Assembly: GCF_000382125.1 (NCBI RefSeq)
Contig: NZ_KB907547.1
Coordinates: 248,001-312,000, forward strand
Length of the DNA: 64,000 nucleotides
From: Eudoraea adriatica DSM 19308
GTDB taxonomy: Bacteria > Bacteroidota > Bacteroidia > Flavobacteriales > Flavobacteriaceae
Reading direction: 5' to 3'
Below, in pieces: positions 56,401-64,000 of this stretch. Both the position numbers and the translations under genes were made by a program. Under the pieces are notes generated by a model. It was not told the origin of the DNA. It worked only from the letters and a program-made list of their open reading frames with translations, and made no database searches. Positions within the stretch are counted from its first letter, which is position 1. The number at the start of each line of letters is the position of its first letter.

Positions 56401-57151
56401 AAGTACCCAGAATGGGGATTGGAGTCATATGCTGCTTTACTGAAAACTGTCCGCCATGAGGGCCATTGGTAAACAATGGGTGATGCAAGGCAATCACCGT
56501 AGTCTTACCTCTTGCCTTTTTGATAAGACTCTCATATTCGAGAAAAAAACGGTTACGGGTTCTAATTTCACAATTGTCATTTAATGTTGGAAACTTATCC
56601 CATTTGGTAAGGTACCATTCCGTATCCACAATAATTAACTCCACCTCATCATTGATTTCAACTTTTCGGATTGGGCAGCCATCCTCGGGAAGAAAAGTGT
56701 TTTTCCCAAGCTTATCCTCAATGTATTCTTCCTGCCTTTCCAGACCTTCCGGTCCTCCGCTATACCAATCGTGGTTTCCGGGAATAAAAATTGCCCTCCC
56801 GGCGAAATCCTTTACAACATCGGTTTGAACATTCAGCTGATGCTCAGCATATTGCCTGCCTTTTGCTCCTTTTTTCGGCAGGCCTTTTGGATAAATATTG
56901 TCTCCTAAAAATAGGGCTGTGCTATTCTTTGAGGCACGCATAAGTTCCTTTTCAAAGGACTGGAGTGCCTCAGATTTTGATCCTATTGGCGAATACCCGG
57001 CATCTCCGATTAAATAAAAAGAGTGTAAAATTTCTCCATCAGCTTTTTGGGCAATTGAGTTTTCGTCCTTGTATTGGGCCTTGTATGAAGCGCAGGAGGA
57101 TAATAGTACAATACAAACTATTGCAGCCAATTCCTTATATATCCGTTTCAT
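53456..57151 (-). CDS. Metallophosphatase / kinase-like / BamA-barrel fusion lipoprotein
   Basis: The 1231-residue protein begins with lipobox LLSSC (Cys20). Residues 45-365 are a calcineurin-like phosphatase: LIGDAG (Asp50), LGDNIY (Asp84), GNHDW (Asn126-His127), HHPLF (His223-224) and SGHEHS (His294, His296). Residues 430-650 read like an atypical kinase: Gly-rich GGGHQSSS (435-442), a Lys-bearing strand, a YAIEER hinge (541-546), GDWDRHQDQW (597-606) and RDRDQAF (624-630). Residues 880-1231 form a BamA-type barrel with GGNDGLRGYRNERF and a C-terminal Leu. It probably sits in the outer membrane. The middle domain is my inference, from motif order like that of HipA/CotH/Fam20-type kinases. 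Confidence 0.82.
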   Translation of the reverse strand: MKRIYKELAAIVCIVLLSSCASYKAQYKDENSIAQKADGEILHSFYLIGDAGYSPIGSKSEALQSFEKELMRASKNSTALFLGDNIYPKGLPKKGAKGRQYAEHQLNVQTDVVKDFAGRAIFIPGNHDWYSGGPEGLERQEEYIEDKLGKNTFLPEDGCPIRKVEINDEVELIIVDTEWYLTKWDKFPTLNDNCEIRTRNRFFLEYESLIKKARGKTTVIALHHPLFTNGPHGGQFSVKQHMTPIPILGTLKNVLRRAGGVSPADIQYQRYDEFRDRIITLSQDNDKIIFVSGHEHSLQYLVESNLPQIVSGAGSKTTPTRNVGGGKFSYGSPGYARLDVFKDGSSRVSFFSTKDNKVVFETEVLPEDRPIITDYTDNFPQEKTASIYTREETNKSKTFKWLWGERYRKLYSTELTVPTVNLDTLFGGLSPVRKGGGHQSSSLRLKNKEGQEYIMRAMRKDALLYIQAVGFKDQFVKSEFAGTKTEELVLDVFTGDHPFTQFIIGDLADAAGIFHTNPKLYYVPRQNAIGRFNDEFGDALYAIEERTADGHGDKASFGYANEMISTLDMLEKVKKNEDHKIDETTYVRARLFDMLLGDWDRHQDQWRWAIFEENGGTVYKPVPRDRDQAFSIMNDGFALGLATRLAAPTRVLNSYEEDIKDVQWSNLNPYVLDVAVIQESDKAVWDEQAAYVASHITDEVIEAAFDKLPDEVKDENMEDIKRKLKGRRSNLRKISDAYFKVVNRYAVVRGTDKDDWFEIERMPNGQTKVTGYRIKKDEKGPVFHEKIYETESTKEIWVYGLDDKDYFHVAGEGDHPIKLRMIGGSNNDSYEVLNGKKAHIYDFKSKPNTLVTKKGKQHIRDDYENNNYNYRKPKYNVNAVLPLIGINPDDGLKLGIIAGHTRYGFERNPFTSTNRIAAALYTSTGGFDIRYQGEFAHVVGKWNLAVNGVLTSPNYSINFFGFGNSTLNPNVEDEDNFNLNYNRVKLGTLGGFAGLVWHGENNGEFSIGVNYKTYELEETQGRYINLFSDFIPQEERNNFFGAEAVYSYTNSDNPAFPTLGMVAEFRTGITTNLDDSNTFGYFIPTLGFAHKISPNGQLVLATKSKAHIIFGDDFEFYQAASIGGNDGLRGYRNERFTGKSSFYQTSDLRFNFKRYKTGLVPVEVGVFGGFDIGRIWVDDSLVVDPSFNKNTWNTSYGGGFFINGTDLVTANLGLFGSDDGLRFYFGFILGL

Positions 57152-57396
57152 TGCTGTTGAAAGTTGCTTTTAAACTCAAATAAGTTGATACCAACATAAA
57201 ATATTCGACAAAATACAAAGTTATAACTCAAATTTCCCTTGCTTTCCCAATTAATAATTTCTTATTTATAAATACCAAAGGTCACTTTAAAAGCAACTAC
57301 TCATTTAGAAATTGCTTCAGTAGGTGAAAAATTATCCATGAAATACTAATTGTAATGCTATTCAGGTTGTGTCATTAATTGTTGCTACAAGTTATA

Positions 57397-57404
57397 TACA
57401 TTTG
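57397..57404 (+). promoter_or_regulatory. Candidate -7 element for the HD/Pycsar-effector gene
   Basis: TACATTTG matches TAnnTTTG and would start transcription near 57411, 38 bases before the ATG. The nearest TTG (57379-57381) is 15 bases away, short of the usual 17-23, so the call is tentative. On the other strand, CAAAGTTA at 57216-57223 is a -7 box facing the large phosphatase gene. Confidence 0.35.
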
Positions 57405-57448
57405 TGTAAATCATAGTGTTTGTAATTTTTGTTTTATAAATTTGAAAC

Positions 57449-58630
57449 ATGTCTGAAATTCTGGAAAAAACCGAAGCTTTTGTTGTTGATTTGTTGTCAA
57501 CAGAATTAGATCCAAAATATCTTTATCATAATCTGAAACATACCCAAAGGGTAGTAAAAAACACACAGGAATTGCTGGATGCACATAAACTGGAGGATAA
57601 GAAAAAGGAGGTTCTTTTATTGGCAGCCTGGTTACATGATACAGGTTATACGAAGGGTCATGAGGAGCACGAAAGCAGTAGTTGTAAAATTGCAAAAAAA
57701 TTTCTCGAAAAAGAAGGATATGATAAAGAGAGTATCAAACAGGTTCAGGATTGCATCATGGCAACTCAAATGGTCTATGAACCGAAAAACCTGAGCGAAC
57801 AAATAATCCGGGATGCCGATGCCTCACATTTTGCCCAAAAAAGCTATATAGAAACCTGTGAACTTCTCCGGGAGGAACTTTCCCTGTTGGGCGTAGCTGA
57901 ATATTCTTATAAAGATTGGATGGAGCAGAACATAAAGATGTTCAGAAAACAGCACCAGTTTTATACAGATTATGCCAAATCTAACTGGCAGGAGCGAAAA
58001 GACAAAAATCTAAGGGTCCTTGAGAAAGAGATTAAAAAGGAAAAAGAAATTGCAAAAAAAGAACGATTAAAGGCAAAATATAAGAGTGAAAGTCCGGATA
58101 GGGGCATTCAGACCCTATTCAGGGTAACCTTAAAAAACCACATAACACTTAGTGAAATTGCGGACACCAAAGCAAATATTTTGTTGTCTGTCAACGCAAT
58201 TATTATTTCTGTAGTATTGTCTAACCTAATACCAAAACTGGATAACCCCTCCAATACCTATCTTATTTACCCTACCTTAATTTTTTTATTATTCACAGTT
58301 ACTTCAATGGTTATGGCCGTTATCGCTACACGTCCAAATGTAGGCAGTGGCAAATTCAGCAAGGATGACGTAGCCAATAAAAAAGTGAACCTACTATTCT
58401 TTGGAAATTTTCATAAAATGAAGTTGAAAGAGTATGAGCTTGCCCTTCAGGAACTGGTTAAAGACAAAGATTATATTTATTCTTCGCTCACCAAAGACCT
58501 GTATTTTCTTGGGTTGGTACTTCACAGAAAATATAAGATCTTACGCTGGACCTATAGTATCTTTGTAATAGGTATTGTTGTTTCTGTCATAGCCTTTGCC
58601 CTTGCGTTTAAACATTTAGGCCAGGGTTAG
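57449..58630 (+). CDS. HD-domain protein with Pycsar-effector-type membrane domain
   Basis: The 393-residue protein joins two modules. Residues 20-135 are an HD phosphohydrolase domain (His31, His63-Asp64 in AAWLHDTGYTKG, RDADASHF at 121-128). Residues 190-210 are a highly charged helix. Residues 220-388 match the Pycsar-effector domain: ADTKANILLSVNAIIISVVLS with helix 1 (about 244-262), helix 2 (272-293), RPNV after it, and helix 3 (368-388). In Pycsar defence the membrane domain is activated by a cyclic pyrimidine nucleotide made by a uridylate cyclase; no cyclase is seen here. The HD part might hydrolyse nucleotides or bind metal. Motif recognition is good; the role is open. Confidence 0.85.
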   Translation: MSEILEKTEAFVVDLLSTELDPKYLYHNLKHTQRVVKNTQELLDAHKLEDKKKEVLLLAAWLHDTGYTKGHEEHESSSCKIAKKFLEKEGYDKESIKQVQDCIMATQMVYEPKNLSEQIIRDADASHFAQKSYIETCELLREELSLLGVAEYSYKDWMEQNIKMFRKQHQFYTDYAKSNWQERKDKNLRVLEKEIKKEKEIAKKERLKAKYKSESPDRGIQTLFRVTLKNHITLSEIADTKANILLSVNAIIISVVLSNLIPKLDNPSNTYLIYPTLIFLLFTVTSMVMAVIATRPNVGSGKFSKDDVANKKVNLLFFGNFHKMKLKEYELALQELVKDKDYIYSSLTKDLYFLGLVLHRKYKILRWTYSIFVIGIVVSVIAFALAFKHLGQG

Positions 58631-58652
58631 CTTACTGATCTCACCGGTATTT

Positions 58653-61049
58653 CTAGGTTTTTAATTCCTCCATGAGATCCTCATAGGTAAAAGTTTGTTC
58701 GTCTTCTGCGTTCTTCTTATATAGAATCTCAGCTCTTATTGCCTTTAGCCCGGATACGCCCTGAAGACCTTCAAGGTCTACTATTTCAATGTTATTGGTA
58801 AAGTACCCTTTGGATTTCAGGAAAGATATATATCTCAGGTACTCCAGTTCATCTTTCTTTTGAGAGTAAACAATGGAAAGCTTTCCTTTTTGGGTTAGCC
58901 TTTCATTGGTGCCTTTGATATATGATTTATCAATACGCTTTTTTATTATTTCGTAACGGGCATTATAGGTGCCATCCACATCAAATCGTTTTTCATCCAT
59001 TCTGAAGCGAATAGACAAGGGAGTGCTATAAACAAGAATAAGAGATGCAACATCCAGCTGAACATCTAATTCCGGCTTAAGGTTGTAGTACTTGTTTTCC
59101 ATCTCGCACATCACCTGAAGTTGCCATAAGCGGAGATTTTTTAAATATAAGGGATCAAAATCTTTATCCTCGGCAATAGAGCTTCCAATGTAGATGTTGT
59201 GTTCAATCCCATCAGTCTTATAACGCTCATAATAGTGAGGAAACATCTGTTGTGCTGCCTCCTGATGTTTGTCAATTACGGATGCAAGTTTTTTATTAAT
59301 CCGCATAACACTGTCATCATATTGTTTCCTGTGATCATAATATGAATGAGTTTCAGCATTGATGGTTTTTTCATATGCATCTATCAAATCAGACAATTCC
59401 TTATTTTGTTTTTTCAGATGATCAAATATGGGTAGCACATCAGCATTTACGAAATCAAATACGGTTTGCTCACTGTTAGAAAACAAAGTCTCTTTTATGT
59501 CATCAACATACTTGTCTATCCTATAAATCAACTCTTCATAAATTGGCAACTTTTCATTTTTCAATGCAGCATTCAATATTTCTCCAATATTGGATAATTG
59601 AATCATCAAATCTCGCTGAATGGCGGTATTTCGCGCCTGTGAAGAGGCTTTAATATCTATTTGACCATATAATGGATAGACATCTTTAAAGACAATTTCT
59701 TTAAATGAAGGCTGCCGGCCTTCCAGCCCGTCGATGATAAATTGTTTGGCTTCCTCTTCAAATCTCCAGTGAACAGAGGAGTGCACCGAAGTACATTCAT
59801 TTTGAATGATGGCATCTATTAAGTTTTCCTCTTCTATTTTAGAGCGGACAACAGCAGCAACAATATAGGGCATTACATCATCCAGCTTTGTTGCGTTAAC
59901 TCCGTTTAGCTGGTTTTTTACAGTGGATACAAGTTCCAGCACACCTAAAAGCTCTCCTTCATTGACTATGGGAGCAAAAATGGCACTTTTTATTCCTTGT
60001 TCATACAAGCTTCGGTAAGGCTCTGCCCCTTCAGTTATTTTATAGTATTTATCCACATCAGATATTGCAAAATAGCCTTTCTCCTTCACTATCTTATCAT
60101 AGGATCCAACGCATAGGACATGATTACAAGCCTCATTATTCTTCTCTTTAAGGAGAAAGCTTTCTATTCCATTACCATAAACACGTTCCAGCTGATTATC
60201 TTTTGTGTTATAGGTGACAAAACCAATTTTTAATTCTTTAATCTTAAAGAAGGATCTGAAGGTCTCCTGCAGATCTGAAATAAAGGTTTCGCTACCTCGT
60301 TTATCACTCGAGATAAGATTTGTTTTAATTTCAGAAATAGTATGTTCCGCTGTAACATCAAACATATTTGAGATAACAAAGCCTTTGGAAATAAAGCTAT
60401 TTGGAGGGATCATTTCCTTCCAGAGTCCAAGATCTTCCGGATTTTCTAAAAGTTTATCCACATCTGCCTGGCTCAGATCTTTAGCCAAAGCTGTTGGAAG
60501 AATATCCATAAAGTCTGCATTATATAAAATACGATAATGATGTATTATCCCTTTAGCATCCGGGATATCATAAAAATACGGCCTGCTATAATCAAGGTTG
60601 AATCCATAGTAAAATTTAAGGATTACCGTACTGGCCATAATATAGTCTATCCCCTCTTCCTGATCTCGTATAAAAGGTTTAAAATCCGTTCCGGCATTGT
60701 CTAAAATCTTTTGAAATCTTTTGGATTTATTAAATACGATATCAAAATAAGGCATAGAAGCAGCCTTAATTTCGTTTTCACTGAGCACTTCTGCAAAGGA
60801 ATCCTGCAAAATTACCCGAATAATATCCTTATGTTTTTCAAGAAGCCGAACATCTGAAAAACCTTCCCTGAGTTCCGGATATGGTGCCTGAGTTTCCAAG
60901 ACATACCTGGCCCTCGATGACAAAAAAGGGTCATCACTTTTGGCCATTATATCGTACTGCTGCAATAGCTTATCAAAGCTAATCAACATTTGTATCGGCA
61001 TTTCTTTATTCATTGGTTCCATACTGCTATTTGTCTGCGGAGTGTCCAT
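58653..61049 (-). CDS. GAF-domain protein, 798 residues
   Basis: This cytoplasmic protein has no signal peptide or membrane helix. Residues 255-405 form a GAF sensor domain (KIGFVTYNTKDNQLERVYGNG to GIKSAIFAPIVNEGELLGVLELVS). The N-terminal 250 residues are helical without a named domain. After the GAF comes EIVFKDVYPLYGQIDI (451-466), with an F-x-D-V pattern, then long helices, HSYYDHRKQYDD, and a C-terminal mixed domain to residue 798. No histidine kinase, GGDEF, EAL or DNA-binding region is visible. It converges with the HD/Pycsar-effector gene, 22 bases away, and diverges from a phosphoesterase gene. Confidence 0.78.
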   Translation of the reverse strand: MDTPQTNSSMEPMNKEMPIQMLISFDKLLQQYDIMAKSDDPFLSSRARYVLETQAPYPELREGFSDVRLLEKHKDIIRVILQDSFAEVLSENEIKAASMPYFDIVFNKSKRFQKILDNAGTDFKPFIRDQEEGIDYIMASTVILKFYYGFNLDYSRPYFYDIPDAKGIIHHYRILYNADFMDILPTALAKDLSQADVDKLLENPEDLGLWKEMIPPNSFISKGFVISNMFDVTAEHTISEIKTNLISSDKRGSETFISDLQETFRSFFKIKELKIGFVTYNTKDNQLERVYGNGIESFLLKEKNNEACNHVLCVGSYDKIVKEKGYFAISDVDKYYKITEGAEPYRSLYEQGIKSAIFAPIVNEGELLGVLELVSTVKNQLNGVNATKLDDVMPYIVAAVVRSKIEEENLIDAIIQNECTSVHSSVHWRFEEEAKQFIIDGLEGRQPSFKEIVFKDVYPLYGQIDIKASSQARNTAIQRDLMIQLSNIGEILNAALKNEKLPIYEELIYRIDKYVDDIKETLFSNSEQTVFDFVNADVLPIFDHLKKQNKELSDLIDAYEKTINAETHSYYDHRKQYDDSVMRINKKLASVIDKHQEAAQQMFPHYYERYKTDGIEHNIYIGSSIAEDKDFDPLYLKNLRLWQLQVMCEMENKYYNLKPELDVQLDVASLILVYSTPLSIRFRMDEKRFDVDGTYNARYEIIKKRIDKSYIKGTNERLTQKGKLSIVYSQKKDELEYLRYISFLKSKGYFTNNIEIVDLEGLQGVSGLKAIRAEILYKKNAEDEQTFTYEDLMEELKT

Positions 61050-61137
61050 AAAATTACAAAACTATTCAATTTACTTTTGATATTGGATATTTTACGATGT
61101 TCCGGGCATTTTTTGGATATTTATACAAAATTCATAT

Positions 61138-62040
61138 ATGTCATCAGATAAAAGACTTAGCAACGCCTACAAACGAGCTAAAACCATAGCATTTGATGAT
61201 TCCTCAAAGTTTATCCTTTTTAGTGATTGCCACAGAGGCGATAATAGTTTTGCTGATGAGTTTGCCAATAATCGGAATATCTATTATCATGCCTTAAAAC
61301 ACTATTTTAATAACGGGTTCCAATACTGTGAACTGGGAGATGGTGATGAACTCTGGGAAAATTTGAGTTTTGAACCAATTTTTGAAGCCCATAAGAATAT
61401 TTATATGCTAATGAAACGCTTTCATGGGGAAAACAGGTTGCATATGATATTCGGCAATCATGATATGGTCTATAGAAATCCTGCCTATGTACAAAAACAT
61501 CTCTTCACCTACTTTGAACCAAAAGAAGGAAAGGAAACTGGTTTATTAGATCAAATACAATTTCATGAGGCTATCCTCCTAAAGCACAGCAAGAATGGGC
61601 AAGAACTATTTTTAACTCATGGCCATCAGGCAGATTTTATGAATTATCATGGGTGGCGGTTTAATCGATTTTTAGTACGTGTTCTTTGGAAACCTCTGCA
61701 GGTTTGGGGAATTGCAGACCCAACCAGTCCGGCCCGAAATCATCGGGAATTAATCAAAGTAGAACGAAGAATAAAGAAATGGATCTTAAAAAACAAGCTA
61801 TTAATAACCATAGCTGGACATACACACAGGCCCAGATTTCCGGAACCGGGCGATATTCCTTTTTTTAACGATGGAAGCTGTGTACACCCAAGAAGCATTA
61901 CAGGTATTGAAATAGTACACGGTTCAATTTCACTTATTAAATGGCAAATAGCAACGAAGGAAGATGGTACCCTGCAGATTGTCAGGGTTTTACTCGAAGG
62001 ACCTCAGCAGTTATCAGATTATAAACAAAATGAGGATTGA
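61138..62040 (+). CDS. Calcineurin-like metallophosphoesterase
   Basis: The 300-residue soluble protein has the full set of two-metal phosphoesterase motifs: FSDCHRGD (Asp29 or 30, His32), LGDGDELWE (Asp68), FGNHDM (Asn107-His108), LTHGHQAD (His161, His163) and IAGHTHRP (His228, His230). It resembles UDP-2,3-diacylglucosamine hydrolase and LpxH-like enzymes in layout (YRNPAY, DFMNYHGWRFNRFL), but the specificity cannot be called. No signal peptide is present, so it acts in the cytoplasm. The stop codon lies inside a large inverted repeat. Confidence 0.88.
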   Translation: MSSDKRLSNAYKRAKTIAFDDSSKFILFSDCHRGDNSFADEFANNRNIYYHALKHYFNNGFQYCELGDGDELWENLSFEPIFEAHKNIYMLMKRFHGENRLHMIFGNHDMVYRNPAYVQKHLFTYFEPKEGKETGLLDQIQFHEAILLKHSKNGQELFLTHGHQADFMNYHGWRFNRFLVRVLWKPLQVWGIADPTSPARNHRELIKVERRIKKWILKNKLLITIAGHTHRPRFPEPGDIPFFNDGSCVHPRSITGIEIVHGSISLIKWQIATKEDGTLQIVRVLLEGPQQLSDYKQNED

Positions 62041-62078
62041 TTCTTTCCAATACCGGGGTATTAGTCGAATCAATCCTC
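62032..62078. repeat. 12-bp-arm inverted repeat across the phosphoesterase stop
   Basis: GAGGATTGATTC (62032-62043) and GAATCAATCCTC (62067-62078) are perfect complements, with an inner AATACC/GGTATT stem (62049-62054 and 62057-62062). The phosphoesterase TGA is inside the left arm. No T-run follows on either strand, so simple intrinsic termination is not obvious. It lies between two convergent genes. Confidence 0.7.
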
Positions 62079-62102
62079 GGGAAATAGTCATGTTTCCTAT
62101 TT

Positions 62103-62825
62103 CTATTGAATCATAAAGTTAATGGGTATGCTATAAGGAACTTTTACAGATTTTCCGCGTTGCATCCCGGGAGTCATACTGGGGAGTGAAGCAATTATTC
62201 GGTGTGCTTCTTTCTCCAATAGTTTATCCGGGCCTCTTGTTCTAATTCCTTCTACTACACCTTTTGAATTTATCATAAACTGAACAAATACTTTTCCTTT
62301 AATTCCGAGTTCAAGGGCACTCTCAGGATATGTAAATTCTTTAACAATATGTGCTTGTATCATCTTTTGGAAACATGCCTTTCTTTCATCGTTACCATTT
62401 GCACTTTCGCAACCAGGATAAATTGGAACGTTTTCTATGACTGCAAAGGGTACTATGATTTCTTCTTCTTCTTCTCCAACTTCAACGTCGTCAACATCCA
62501 TTACTTGGTCAATAACGGTTTCCTGACTGGTTTCGGTGCTTTCAATAATAGTTTCTTCTATTTCCTCTGTATCTTCTACTACTTCAATTACTTCAGGAGC
62601 TGCAGGAGGTGGGGGTGGCGGAGGTGTATTTAATACTTCGGTCACCGGTACATCTTCTTTAAGGTCATCAACTGCCTGGGCAATTTCCAGAGTTATGGTG
62701 TCTTTGGGATATGATTTGTATTCCAAAGCGCGCCAGGTCAAAAATAGAACCACTGTAAGTCCAATAACGAAATACAGTCCACTATTTCTGTTTAAATCTA
62801 CTTTTGGGTTTTTCTTGACTTGCAT
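62103..62825 (-). CDS. TonB-family energy transducer
   Basis: The 240-residue inner-membrane protein has one N-terminal helix (residues 16-33), a Pro-rich spacer (TPPPPPPPAAPEV near 67-79), and a strongly acidic linker (EEIEETII, VEVGEEEEEII). The C-terminal TonB domain shows YPESALELGIKGKVFVQFMI and a VPYSIPINFMIQ end. It should transmit proton-motive force from an ExbB/ExbD complex to TonB-dependent receptors such as the SusC protein. An upstream CAAATTTA (62849-62856) is a possible -7 box on the minus strand. No exbB or exbD lies next to it. Confidence 0.93.
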   Translation of the reverse strand: MQVKKNPKVDLNRNSGLYFVIGLTVVLFLTWRALEYKSYPKDTITLEIAQAVDDLKEDVPVTEVLNTPPPPPPPAAPEVIEVVEDTEEIEETIIESTETSQETVIDQVMDVDDVEVGEEEEEIIVPFAVIENVPIYPGCESANGNDERKACFQKMIQAHIVKEFTYPESALELGIKGKVFVQFMINSKGVVEGIRTRGPDKLLEKEAHRIIASLPSMTPGMQRGKSVKVPYSIPINFMIQ

Positions 62826-62940
62826 GACTATTTTAATTATGACATACTCAAATTTAAGTCATGTAAAATGTAGATTATATGATATTTATCAGGTTTAACT
62901 GATAATATCATAAACTAACCCGCATAAAAAATTAGACATA

Positions 62941-62978
62941 AAAAAAATAATCAGGGCCTTTTTAAGCCCTGATTACTT
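62941..62978 (-). terminator. Rho-independent terminator of the oxidoreductase gene
   Basis: On the minus strand TAATCAGGGC (62975-62966) pairs with GCCCTGATTA (62957-62948) across an eight-base A/T-rich loop, followed by TTTTTTT at 62947-62941. It lies 51 bases past the oxidoreductase stop. Confidence 0.9.
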
Positions 62979-63025
62979 AAACTACAATATTGCAGAACTG
63001 CTTATAAAAGCCGCTGTCTCATCAA

Positions 63026-64000
63026 TTAAAGGCTGGATAATAACACCTCGTCAAAATCAACTCCTTCAATAGACACAATGCGCTGTGCGGCGGCGTCCCA
63101 GTCTATTCTTCTTCCAAGCTTCACCGAAAGGCCCGCCATATGTGCAGATATTGCTTCATCAAAACCTTCATTTATTCCACAGCTAACTTTGCCTCCGTTT
63201 CGCGTGGCACTAAGCCATTCCCGTAAATGTAGAAATGTTGAATCAACTCTTGCTCCATTAATATAAGTCCACATAAGCCCTTTATCTGCAAAATATTGTG
63301 AGGTTGCAGAAGAAACGGCATCAGGTACACTGGCCCCGGGATTGTATGAATAAACCGGAACCGATGGTTTCATTTTTCCAGATTCAATCATTTCGGCATA
63401 CTTAGTAGAACGGCTATCCGGCCAGACTGTAAGCCGGTTACCCAATTCCATCGTGGCATCATGCCCCATAAGAATAGTAGGCCTGCTAAATCCATTGCCC
63501 AGTGTTGCACTGTAAACAAAAGTCATCCCCTTTTCCTTGCCTTTTTCCTGGCTGCTTCCTGTGCTAAAATCCGGAAACTCCATATTTACCTGAAGTACAT
63601 CAGGAACATTTCGCCCGTCATTGTGTGTATAAATTCCTCCGGAAGCGCTAACCGAATTCGGGATACCCATTTGTAAAACACAATTAAGACGATCATAATC
63701 GTGGGTCAATAAATCCCCGGAAAGGCCAGACCCGTATGTCCACCATTTTCTCCACCTGAAAAAGTGATTTTTATTAAAGGGTATTTTTGGTGCAGACCCT
63801 AAAAACAGATCCCAGTCTATGGTCTCCGGGGTCGCTTCATCTTCTATATGATAATTCCAGGCCCCATTGTCATCATTCCTGTTGGTATTGGTCTGAACAA
63901 GAGAAACATGGCCTAGCACGCCTTTAGAAACGATATCCTGAGCTGTTTGAAAACTCAAAGTTTGTCTGTGCTGGTGACCTACCATAAGTACTGCCTTAGA
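63026..64000 (-). CDS. Gfo/Idh/MocA-family oxidoreductase, 5' end beyond the window
   Basis: The frame stays open to the right edge (SKAVLMVGHQHRQT precedes the first in-window Met at 63985). I therefore read it as the C-terminal part of a larger protein. VGHQHRQ is the usual strand after the nucleotide-binding half, and KWWTYGSGLSGDLLTHDYDRLNC carries the HDYD segment with its catalytic-type His of GFO/IDH enzymes. The rest is the alpha/beta dimerisation domain to a C-terminal DEVLLSSL. These NAD(P)-dependent dehydrogenases act on sugars or inositols; the substrate is unknown. A terminator follows. Confidence 0.85.
   Translation of the reverse strand, partial: SKAVLMVGHQHRQTLSFQTAQDIVSKGVLGHVSLVQTNTNRNDDNGAWNYHIEDEATPETIDWDLFLGSAPKIPFNKNHFFRWRKWWTYGSGLSGDLLTHDYDRLNCVLQMGIPNSVSASGGIYTHNDGRNVPDVLQVNMEFPDFSTGSSQEKGKEKGMTFVYSATLGNGFSRPTILMGHDATMELGNRLTVWPDSRSTKYAEMIESGKMKPSVPVYSYNPGASVPDAVSSATSQYFADKGLMWTYINGARVDSTFLHLREWLSATRNGGKVSCGINEGFDEAISAHMAGLSVKLGRRIDWDAAAQRIVSIEGVDFDEVLLSSL

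Noticed and set aside
57449-62040. A complete Pycsar antiphage system
   Set aside because: Only the effector-type domain is recognisable. No uridylate cyclase was found, and the three genes are not on one strand, so a defence operon is not supported.
1-64000. tRNA, rRNA, CRISPR arrays, insertion sequences or integrase genes
   Set aside because: I looked for cloverleaf-like segments, regular short repeats with spacers, and transposase or integrase motifs on both strands and saw none.

Overview
The window looks like a chromosomal segment of a marine or environmental member of the Bacteroidota, most probably family Flavobacteriaceae. Support comes from an AT-rich sequence, a SusC/SusD outer-membrane pair, many lipoproteins, a proline-rich TonB, FG-GAP/ASPIC-UnbV proteins, and two promoters with the Bacteroidota pattern TTG-N17-TAnnTTTG. 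I see no rRNA, tRNA, CRISPR array, insertion sequence or prophage. One gene is cut at each edge: a nitrilase at the left and a Gfo/Idh/MocA oxidoreductase at the right.

Region 1 (1-9.1 kb) is housekeeping metabolism. A minus-strand mevalonate operon (mvaD, GHMP kinase, UbiA prenyltransferase, nitrilase) starts from a recognisable promoter. It is followed by TspO, a DUF1697 protein, glycerol kinase with glycerol facilitator, a flavoprotein, and a secreted glycerophosphodiester phosphodiesterase that could supply glycerol-3-phosphate.

Region 2 (9.3-27.0 kb) is a carbohydrate island. On the minus strand a LacI regulator, beta-phosphoglucomutase, maltose phosphorylase and two GH13 amylases form a maltodextrin pathway. 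Divergent from it lie a SusC/SusD pair, a strong terminator, then xylulokinase, xylose isomerase and a sodium/solute symporter. The regulatory gap holds a promoter, a LacI-type operator and three copies of a TGTTrACA motif.

Region 3 (27.2-40.2 kb) is the most unusual part. Three tandem 1.1-kilo-residue lipoproteins each carry seven Ca-binding FG-GAP repeats, an ASPIC/UnbV domain and seven more repeats. Closely spaced or overlapping behind them are a vanadium-haloperoxidase-like lipoprotein, a membrane-anchored GyrI-like protein and a propeller-like lipoprotein.

Region 4 (40.4-53.4 kb) is rich in envelope genes: small secreted proteins, several outer-membrane barrels, a K+ channel, a SYLF protein, cardiolipin synthase, a sulfatase, an AI-2E-type permease and two paralogous lipoproteins.

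Region 5 (53.4-62.0 kb) has signalling character. It holds a 1231-residue lipoprotein joining a metallophosphatase, a region that reads like an atypical kinase, and a BamA-like barrel. Next come an HD-domain protein fused to a Pycsar-type membrane effector, a large GAF protein and another metallophosphoesterase. TonB and the partial oxidoreductase close the window. All functions are read from motifs and context; no database search was possible.
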